DNA from: Caldifarciminota bacterium
Lineage (GTDB): Bacteria > Hydrothermota > Hydrothermia > UBA1063 > CAJXJZ01
Direction: 5' to 3'
NCBI GenBank assembly: GCA_027033555.1
Contig: JALVLE010000374.1
Location: forward strand, 1 to 7,440
DNA length: 7,440 nucleotides
The position numbers were made by a program, and so were the translations under genes. Below, one piece after another: positions 1 to 5,941 of this stretch. Position 1 is the first letter of the stretch. Each line of letters opens with the position of its first letter. The notes under the pieces are model-generated. The model saw nothing but the letters and a program-made list of their open reading frames with translations. It ran no database searches and was not told the origin of the DNA.

Positions 1-10
1 GGTAGAAAGA

Positions 11-1996
11 ATGCTGGCAAAATTGTGGAAAAAAGCAAGGGTACTCCTTGTGATGTATGTTTTTATTCTATCACTTTCGTGCACCCTTAAGCCCGCTTTG
101 CTGGATGAGTATCGCCCAATAGAAGTGGAGCTTATTGATGAAAGAGGGGTAGTTCAGAGTGTAGAATTAAAAAGGGAGAAGCCATATACTATAAGAGAAG
201 CTGTAAGAGGTACCCCGTATTTTAAAATAACATTATTTCCCAACAAAGATATACCATCTGGTGCGAAAATTTATATATCTGTTAGCATTGACAATGAGGA
301 GGTATCAGGTGAATGGAAATTTGTTCAAGGAAAAAATGCGCCTATTACAATAGATAAATTGGACCTCACAGATTATGTGGATGGTCTTGAGCATTCAGTT
401 GAAGTCTCTGTTTACAATAGAGAGGTTGACGTAAAAGAAAAATACGAATTCAGTTTTCTTTTACGTAAAGAAAAAAGAGCAGCAAAAGGAAATGTCAAGA
501 TTGTTTTTTTAAGAGAGGAATATGAGACGGAGTCAGAGTATCTTTTTCCTGATTCAGTATATGTTCCTGTGCTCAAGTATGATGAAAAATCCTGTAAAGG
601 TGAAGCGTTCACTATGAAAGAAGTGCCCTTTGAGATTCACCTTGAATGTGATGGGATTGATACCTCTGTTCAGGTGAAACCTATCTTAAATATTGAAATT
701 GAAAAGAATGCAAGGATTATTAGAAAAAGGCGAATAATGCTGGAGCCTGTAAATGTACATATACATTTTCGGGTAATTCCTGATTCTATTGTGGTAAGGG
801 GCTGTGGTATAAGAGATAAAATCCAGCCAGAAAATAAAGACGTGAATTTCAAAATAAAACCTAAGAAGGCGGGAAAGCTCTGGTTAATCTTTTATTTCCC
901 AGAGTCTGCTCTAAATGGAAGCTATACTCTTATGTTTTATCTACCTTCTGAGATAAAGGTTGTGGAAAATGGCATTGTAATTAAAAGGTTTTCTCCTAAA
1001 AGTTTTGTGAATGTATCACTGTTTCCTGTTGATTTAGGGCAACCTCTCAGATTTATGGCAGGTAGCAAAGTCCTTTTTGAAAAGGAGCTGTCTTCTCTTG
1101 AAAATCCTGTAATTATTAGGTTTGGCCACAAATCAATACAGGTCAATATTACATGGAGAGATACTGTATATCTGTTTAGCTATCCTTTTGCCTACAACCT
1201 TGTTCTTGATGACAATGTGGTTGCCTTAAATCCAACTGACAGGAGCCTGTATGTATGGCTTTACGGCAGGGATATCTCTACGGTAAGGGTACCGCCAAAG
1301 AGGTATATTTCTTTAAACAAAAATAAGTATGGTGAGAAAGTGAGAATATTTGTGGGTAGTGATAGGTCTTCACCTGTGCATTATAAAGTGGATTTACAGG
1401 AGTTTTCAAGAAAGGTAAGACGTGCAAAATTCCTATGGTACATATACAAAAACTACAGAAACTGGAAAGATTTTCCAGCAAAATCAATTAATTATGATAT
1501 AGTTGAGACCTGGAACAGGATAAAAAACAATAGAATTTATCCAGAAGATAAATACAACATGAAAATAGCGCAGGTTTTGTACTATGGATTGCATCATGGG
1601 TGCCAATATAAAACTGAATGTGAAGGGTTGTTGAGGTTATTAGAAAAGAGATTAAATAGATTCAGGCTTCTTGTGATAAATAGAACTCGCAGAGATTTTG
1701 ATTTATTACTCCCCCAGGGTATTTTCCATGTCAAGAGAGGAAGCAAGTTTACTGTTGATAATTTTATGATTTCAAGATTCAACGCGTACCTCTGTGATTA
1801 CTATGAAAAAACAAAAGAGACCCTGTATGGGGAAGATTATATCAACTCTGTGGTTGTAATTAAAAGTGATGGAAAATACCGCAGTATTTACATCCCAACC
1901 CTGTGCCAGTTTTTAAAGCATAGAGGCAGGGTAAATGATGGCGATATAGCTTTTGAATTAAAGGGGCATACCATAAAGATAGAAAAAAGGAGGTAA
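11..1996 (+). CDS. Unrecognised secreted or lipid-anchored beta-rich protein, 661 aa
   Basis: I do not recognise this family. The N-terminus looks like a signal peptide: basic residues K4, K7, K8 and R10, then a hydrophobic stretch at about 11-23, then Cys24. The sequence before Cys24 is S-L-S, a poor lipobox (Leu is expected at -3), so lipidation is possible but unsure. The mature part is mostly beta-strand-like. Residues about 69-152 resemble a bacterial Ig-like/FN3 sandwich, with a D-G-L-E-H-S-V-E-V turn and strand near 124-132. More strand-rich segments lie at about 250-455, a helical, basic and aromatic stretch at about 462-556, and a mixed end to 661. Seven cysteines follow Cys24 (195, 213, 265, 531, 537, 595, 632). 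The ATG at 11 was chosen because it begins the signal peptide; the frame stays open to the window's left edge, so an earlier start is not excluded. As first visible gene of a transporter operon, an accessory envelope role is inferred only. Confidence 0.85.
   Translation: MLAKLWKKARVLLVMYVFILSLSCTLKPALLDEYRPIEVELIDERGVVQSVELKREKPYTIREAVRGTPYFKITLFPNKDIPSGAKIYISVSIDNEEVSGEWKFVQGKNAPITIDKLDLTDYVDGLEHSVEVSVYNREVDVKEKYEFSFLLRKEKRAAKGNVKIVFLREEYETESEYLFPDSVYVPVLKYDEKSCKGEAFTMKEVPFEIHLECDGIDTSVQVKPILNIEIEKNARIIRKRRIMLEPVNVHIHFRVIPDSIVVRGCGIRDKIQPENKDVNFKIKPKKAGKLWLIFYFPESALNGSYTLMFYLPSEIKVVENGIVIKRFSPKSFVNVSLFPVDLGQPLRFMAGSKVLFEKELSSLENPVIIRFGHKSIQVNITWRDTVYLFSYPFAYNLVLDDNVVALNPTDRSLYVWLYGRDISTVRVPPKRYISLNKNKYGEKVRIFVGSDRSSPVHYKVDLQEFSRKVRRAKFLWYIYKNYRNWKDFPAKSINYDIVETWNRIKNNRIYPEDKYNMKIAQVLYYGLHHGCQYKTECEGLLRLLEKRLNRFRLLVINRTRRDFDLLLPQGIFHVKRGSKFTVDNFMISRFNAYLCDYYEKTKETLYGEDYINSVVVIKSDGKYRSIYIPTLCQFLKHRGRVNDGDIAFELKGHTIKIEKRR
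1987..1993 (+). promoter_or_regulatory. Strong ribosome binding site for the binding-protein gene
   Basis: AAGGAGG lies five bases before the ATG at 1999 and inside the last codons of the preceding gene, touching its TAA. This near-perfect Shine-Dalgarno sequence fixes the start of the downstream gene and suggests it is translated well, as is usual for binding proteins that outnumber their transporter. Confidence 0.85.
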
Positions 1997-1998
1997 AA

Positions 1999-3807
1999 AT
2001 GGAGGATAGAGACTTAAGAGAGAATTATCGGGACGATAAAAGGGAGAGGAGGTATAATAAGTCTAAAAAGCAGTGGTGGATACTTGGTGTGATTGGAGTT
2101 ATTATTCCTATTGTTTTATGCGTTATTTTATGTTCCCCTTCTAAAAATATCACCATCAATTTCTATGGTGTAAGACAGTTTGATTTCGTAAATAGAGTTA
2201 TTATAGAAAAAGCAGATTCTGTTATCAAAGAGCATGAAGATTTTATGAAAAGTATAATGATAAGACCTTACTATATGCGCTGGGCGTATTTGTGGCTCTA
2301 CAAGCCTGTTTACAAATTAGTAGGAAATGATCTTGTAGATATTGAGGGACTTAAACGTGGGAGCGTGGATTTATTCACCAGTGTTCAGGCAGTGGGATGT
2401 GCGGAGCAACAGGGCCTTTACTATTTTGATTCTTATAACTCTCTCATTGATCCCTGTTCAGCAGAGGAGTCATACATCTCCAGAAAAATAGAAGAAATAG
2501 ATGAAAAATGTGGAAGGTGTATGAGTGACCGCTTTCAATCCATGGAGGGCATATTTATTACCCAAGGCAGGGAGTCTCAAGAGAAAAGGGAGCCCACATG
2601 GAACCAGATAAGAGACAATCCACTTACACCTATTTCTTACGCTTTTCTGTCCTTTTTCCGTTATAAGCCTGATTTGGGAATAGAAGGTGATTTCAAGAGG
2701 TACAAGATGACGGGAATTATGCAGCTTGTAAAGGTGAAAGACAAAAGCCTTGTTTTTAAAGTAAAAGGTGGAAGAAATAGCTTAATAAATAGCATTGAAT
2801 TCAAGGCTTTTTCAAGAAGCAGGTACAGTGTAAAGAAAGTTCCTAAAAATTGTATAGCAAATATATTTACTCTGGACGAATTCAACTCTGAAAAGTCTAT
2901 TTCAAAGTTTTCAAAAGTGATAAATGACAAAGATTTTGAAACTTATTTTCTCAGATGGGGAAGGTTTATATGGCTGTATGTGAACCCGGATATATACAAG
3001 GATAAAGAATCAAGAGAGACTATAATATACAGGGCAAGGAAATATGCAGAAGAGTTTTACCAAAAACTTGGGTTGGACCTTCACTCCCAGAGTGTGAGAG
3101 ATTTTCTGATCCCGTCCTTCTGGTTTAATGATGGATGGGTTCATGGACTGGATCTGGGACTATCCACAGGGATAATGAAAGACCTGGGAGCAAAGGGATT
3201 TGACGTATACAGGGATACAAAAGGTGTTGAGGTAGATTCAATCTTTATATATTATGTGGGAAAGCCTCATACAGGAGCAGGGAATGGACTCAGGAGACTT
3301 GGAAGAGCCAGAAATGTTAAAAATATTCCCTATATAATTAAAGAACTGGGAAAAACACTGGGCACGAAATGGTATTTTGAAATTAACACAGACAGACCAG
3401 AAGATATAAAGTCAAGAGGTGTGGTATTCATCATTTTTGAGACAGACCCAGTTTTAGAGCATCCTTTATTCCCTTTGAACAAGATATTCAATTTTACAAG
3501 GGGTGAGGCACGTATGCCAGAGGTTTCAAGGGCTTTCACGACGTTTATTGAAGAGATGCGTAACGTGTGGTCGGGAAATAGAGAAAATGGACGTGAGGCC
3601 CTGAATAACAGCGCCAGAGTACTCCAGGATGCCTTTGCGGATGAGGCTGCGCTTGCTCCTGTCTGTGTGGACCCAATTGTTGTGCAGATAAGAAAGAGGA
3701 TAAAGATTAAGCATCGTATGTATAGAGTAGATACAAAAAGTGTAGGCCTTCTGTATTCCACCGGGTTTGTAGAGCCTATATACTGGAGACTGGAAGCAAT
3801 AAGATGA
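1999..3807 (+). CDS. Membrane-anchored solute-binding protein, family 5 (DppA/OppA type), divergent
   Basis: This is the likely extracytoplasmic substrate receptor of the transporter encoded downstream. The N-terminus is very charged (residues 1-24), followed by one membrane segment at about 26-46, so the rest should lie outside the cell membrane on an uncleaved anchor. Family-5 landmarks appear in order. Residues 97-120 resemble the 'YEPLVRLD...PDLAESW' region. 207-222 (PLTPISYAFLSFFRYKP) resemble 'TPLTAEDVVFSLER'. 239-257 resemble 'IKSVEVVDDYTVRFTLK'. 323-352 resemble 'YLGFNTTKPPFDDVRVRQALAYAID'. 534-569 resemble the C-terminal 'AQKILAEDAPVIPLYQPPWVVAVRKGVKG'. Matches are by pattern, not identity. 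At 602 aa it is longer than the usual 500-550. Residues about 125-205 carry an unfamiliar insert with C134, C153 and a C171-x-x-C174 pair; C285 and C556 follow. Ligand not predictable. The stop overlaps the next start (ATGA). Confidence 0.8.
   Translation: MEDRDLRENYRDDKRERRYNKSKKQWWILGVIGVIIPIVLCVILCSPSKNITINFYGVRQFDFVNRVIIEKADSVIKEHEDFMKSIMIRPYYMRWAYLWLYKPVYKLVGNDLVDIEGLKRGSVDLFTSVQAVGCAEQQGLYYFDSYNSLIDPCSAEESYISRKIEEIDEKCGRCMSDRFQSMEGIFITQGRESQEKREPTWNQIRDNPLTPISYAFLSFFRYKPDLGIEGDFKRYKMTGIMQLVKVKDKSLVFKVKGGRNSLINSIEFKAFSRSRYSVKKVPKNCIANIFTLDEFNSEKSISKFSKVINDKDFETYFLRWGRFIWLYVNPDIYKDKESRETIIYRARKYAEEFYQKLGLDLHSQSVRDFLIPSFWFNDGWVHGLDLGLSTGIMKDLGAKGFDVYRDTKGVEVDSIFIYYVGKPHTGAGNGLRRLGRARNVKNIPYIIKELGKTLGTKWYFEINTDRPEDIKSRGVVFIIFETDPVLEHPLFPLNKIFNFTRGEARMPEVSRAFTTFIEEMRNVWSGNRENGREALNNSARVLQDAFADEAALAPVCVDPIVVQIRKRIKIKHRMYRVDTKSVGLLYSTGFVEPIYWRLEAIR
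3792..3796 (+). promoter_or_regulatory. Ribosome binding site for the overlapping small gene
   Basis: GGAAG lies seven bases before the ATG at 3804, inside the coding end of the binding-protein gene. Together with the ATGA stop/start overlap it suggests translational coupling of the two genes. A second ATG at 3810 would also be in reach of this site. Confidence 0.5.
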
Positions 3808-4286
3808 GCATGCTGGAATTTGTTATACTCATTGCGTACACAATAAAGTGCCCCTGTAGCCAGGAAAGGATATTTTTGCTCGGAGAAAGTATGTTAATAC
3901 GTGAAAAGAGCGTATCGTACGTAGTAAGAATCCCTGCAGAAAAGAGCATAAAAACTTATTTGATGAAACAGAGGTGGGATATTGATTATGCCACAATCCT
4001 TAAAGGTGCGTTTGAAAAGGCGAAAGTAAATGCCTCTACTCGTGGCGCAGTAATCAGTCTTGTGTTTAATAAGGCTGGTATGAGTGGAGATGTACTTGGT
4101 AAACTTGACAAAAAATCCTGGAATACCCTGGGAGTAAGATTAAAGAGACTTCTGGGCAAAAGGTTAAAAGGGTGTAGAATTACAAGTTTTAACTGGAAAG
4201 ATAGTGGAGCCAGAATTATATACAGGTTCAGGATAAGTTGCTGTAAAAAGCTATGCAAAAGGAGAACTTTATATTACCTGAAATAA
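3804..4286 (+). CDS. Small basic cysteine-containing protein of unknown function, 160 aa
   Basis: No family is recognised. The gene starts inside the stop of the binding-protein gene (ATGA, four-base overlap) and ends 16 bases before the permease gene, so it is placed as a transporter-operon member. The first 15 residues hold a short hydrophobic run (residues 4-14), followed by C16-P-C18. This is too short and uncharged for a good signal peptide or anchor. The body is an alternating alpha/beta pattern (strands near 38-43, 82-88, 124-131 and 137-145) with a very basic second half (many Lys/Arg from 99 to 154) and cysteines at 124, 146, 147 and 151. An ATG at 3891 (Met30), preceded by GGAG five bases upstream, is a credible alternative start that would remove the hydrophobic part and give a 131-aa soluble protein. 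Whether it acts inside or outside the cell is therefore open. Confidence 0.7.
   Translation: MSMLEFVILIAYTIKCPCSQERIFLLGESMLIREKSVSYVVRIPAEKSIKTYLMKQRWDIDYATILKGAFEKAKVNASTRGAVISLVFNKAGMSGDVLGKLDKKSWNTLGVRLKRLLGKRLKGCRITSFNWKDSGARIIYRFRISCCKKLCKRRTLYYLK
3882..3885 (+). promoter_or_regulatory. Possible alternative ribosome binding site for an internal start at 3891
   Basis: GGAG lies five bases before an in-frame ATG at 3891 (Met30 of the 160-aa frame). Its spacing is as good as that of the upstream site. If used, the product lacks the hydrophobic N-terminus and the C-x-C at residues 16-18. Sequence alone does not decide which start is used. Confidence 0.3.
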
Positions 4287-4290
4287 AGAT

Positions 4291-4294
4291 GGAG
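4291..4294 (+). promoter_or_regulatory. Ribosome binding site for the DppB-type permease gene
   Basis: GGAG lies eight bases before the ATG at 4303, in the 16-base gap between genes, which is the longest non-coding stretch after the first start codon. The start is supported because the first membrane segment begins only a few residues after this Met. Confidence 0.6.
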
Positions 4295-4302
4295 TAAAGG
4301 AC

Positions 4303-5940
4303 ATGAAATGGATTGTTAAAGAGCTTGCGGGCTTTTTGGGTGCCATGGTATTTATATATTTTCTGCTCAATGCGCGGTATAAGGAAATACCAGTTCGGAG
4401 TCTTGAGTCTATTTTACAGGATGTTAAAACAAAAGTTCTCATTTTAAAGCCTTCCAGCAAGGATACTGTTTTTTCGTTACAGGAGTGGGTAAACACAAAG
4501 GTGAAGATGGTTAATGAGTTTATTGATTTGCCAGAGGATACGGGAGTAAATAGATTGTATGCCTATTTATACGCGTATAACTGGTTTTTGTGGTTTAAAA
4601 AACTTGAAAAAAATAAACAGAAGATTTTGCTAAGACAGCCTATAGAGTGGAAAAGATCGCTAAAGGATCACACAATAGGGCCAAAAGACCCGTTTCTCGC
4701 ACGTGCTTATTCACAATTTTATCCTGGAAGACCTCATTATCTCAGATACAATATACCTGTTCCACCAGGTATAGACTCATTTTTCACGAATAATGCCCAT
4801 TTTTCCTGTAGAAATACACCCATAACATGCCTATACAGATTCAGCAAAACCTATTTTGCCTATGATGGAGATTCTACGCAGGGTCCTCTTGTCGCATGGA
4901 TTATAGGTAAACATATAAAAGAAAACGAGCTTGCTGGAATTGAGATTGAATACCAGAAGGCCTTTAGCAGAGCATTTAAGAGAGAAATAAAAACAGGACG
5001 TGATTCATTAATCCTTCTTACTGCCTATTTCTCTCCAATCTGGTTCATAGACAATAAACGGGCAGAGAGGGCCTTCCTGAAACACACAAAGACTATAACA
5101 TTTGAACCAGTTTCTCTGGAGCTCTCAAAAAAGGAACTTAGACATTTTGTCTATATGATGGAACCTGAGCTTATGCATAGCCTTTTACACAATGCAATAG
5201 AAAGTGGAATAAACAACAGGTGGGGACCTTTTGTGGTTACAATCATCTTGCTCATTTTTGTGCTTCCATTATTGCTTCCTTACAGCGTGCTTGTAGTTGT
5301 GCACATGTATGAGAGAAAGAAGATACTTCTTACCTTGCTATTACTAACACTTGCTGTATTACCTCCATTTTTCCTTCCTGAAGTCGCAGGTTCTCTTTTT
5401 GGAGAAAGTATTTTTACCAGGTTGCTTTTATATACAGGAGCTGTGCTTGCCAATGGAATTACATTTCAGATTATCATCTATACTGTGGAGTTATTTATCA
5501 GGGAGAGGGAAAAGCTGTATTTCCTCTTTTTAAAACAGGTAAAAAAAGAGGAGGAAACCTTTGACCTGCTCAAAGGATTCTTACTATATGTAAAATTCAT
5601 GTTTGCTGACCTTTTCAGAAAGCAGCTTATCTCTCCTCCCATGATAAGATATACATTCTCGGCGCTCAATTTCAAAATTTTGCATGTAATTCTGAAGTAT
5701 TCAATTTTTATCATTGATTCCATACTCCTTATGGGGGTCCTTGCTGCGCATAAGGCAAATCTCACCAATTTGACTGCCATAGAGTTAATATTTGACGGAG
5801 TGACAAAGAAAGGAAGTAGTGGATACCCTGAGATTTTTGCAGGCATGTTTTTCATACTCCTTACACTCTTTTTCCTGAAAATCTTTCTCCTTTTGTTTAA
5901 ATATATGCTGTATCCAGACCTTGTAAAAGAGGTGGAATAA
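4303..5940 (+). CDS. DppB/OppB-type ABC importer permease with a large extracytoplasmic domain
   Basis: This is one of two membrane subunits forming the transport path. Six membrane segments are visible at about 8-22, 309-333, 341-358, 370-398, 461-480 and 511-534. That order (one segment, a long outside region, then five) is the DppB/OppB plan. Two landmarks support it. Residues 489-509 (ending G-Y-P, 507-509) resemble DppB's 'GLGRLLVDAILNRDYP'. The last segment followed by Y537-P538-D539 matches the family's end 'LDPR'. In the loop before segment five, L423-K424-G425-F426 may be the remnant of the EAA coupling motif ('AKGL'), with Pro at 445-446 where the family has a Pro. The outside region, about 23-308, is far larger than the roughly 70-100 residues usual in DppB and holds the protein's only two cysteines, C169 and C176. 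At 545 aa it is much longer than the usual 310-340. It sits directly before its presumed partner permease. Confidence 0.78.
   Translation: MKWIVKELAGFLGAMVFIYFLLNARYKEIPVRSLESILQDVKTKVLILKPSSKDTVFSLQEWVNTKVKMVNEFIDLPEDTGVNRLYAYLYAYNWFLWFKKLEKNKQKILLRQPIEWKRSLKDHTIGPKDPFLARAYSQFYPGRPHYLRYNIPVPPGIDSFFTNNAHFSCRNTPITCLYRFSKTYFAYDGDSTQGPLVAWIIGKHIKENELAGIEIEYQKAFSRAFKREIKTGRDSLILLTAYFSPIWFIDNKRAERAFLKHTKTITFEPVSLELSKKELRHFVYMMEPELMHSLLHNAIESGINNRWGPFVVTIILLIFVLPLLLPYSVLVVVHMYERKKILLTLLLLTLAVLPPFFLPEVAGSLFGESIFTRLLLYTGAVLANGITFQIIIYTVELFIREREKLYFLFLKQVKKEEETFDLLKGFLLYVKFMFADLFRKQLISPPMIRYTFSALNFKILHVILKYSIFIIDSILLMGVLAAHKANLTNLTAIELIFDGVTKKGSSGYPEIFAGMFFILLTLFFLKIFLLLFKYMLYPDLVKEVE
5929..5935 (+). 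promoter_or_regulatory. Ribosome binding site for the permease-ATPase fusion gene
   Basis: GAGGTGG lies six bases before the ATG at 5942, within the last codons of the DppB-type gene. It supports this start. With the one-base gap between stop and start, it implies coupled translation of the two permease subunits, which would help keep them at equal amounts. Confidence 0.75.
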
Positions 5941-5941
5941 A

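Noticed and set aside
1..10. TAG at 3-5 as the stop codon of an upstream gene
   Set aside because: With only ten bases visible there is no way to tell a real gene end from a chance triplet.
504..511. Run of T residues that could mark a terminator
   Set aside because: It lies inside the 661-aa coding frame and no GC-rich hairpin precedes it.
2122..2136. Cys45 of the binding protein as a lipoprotein attachment site (V-I-L-C)
   Set aside because: The residue before the Cys is Leu, not a small residue, and the hydrophobic segment of about 20 residues after a long charged N-terminus fits a membrane anchor better.
3330..3761. 143-aa open frame on the minus strand inside the binding-protein gene
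   Set aside because: It lies wholly antisense to a frame with strong family landmarks and a good ribosome site. Its translation shows no recognisable domain and its composition is typical of an antisense shadow.
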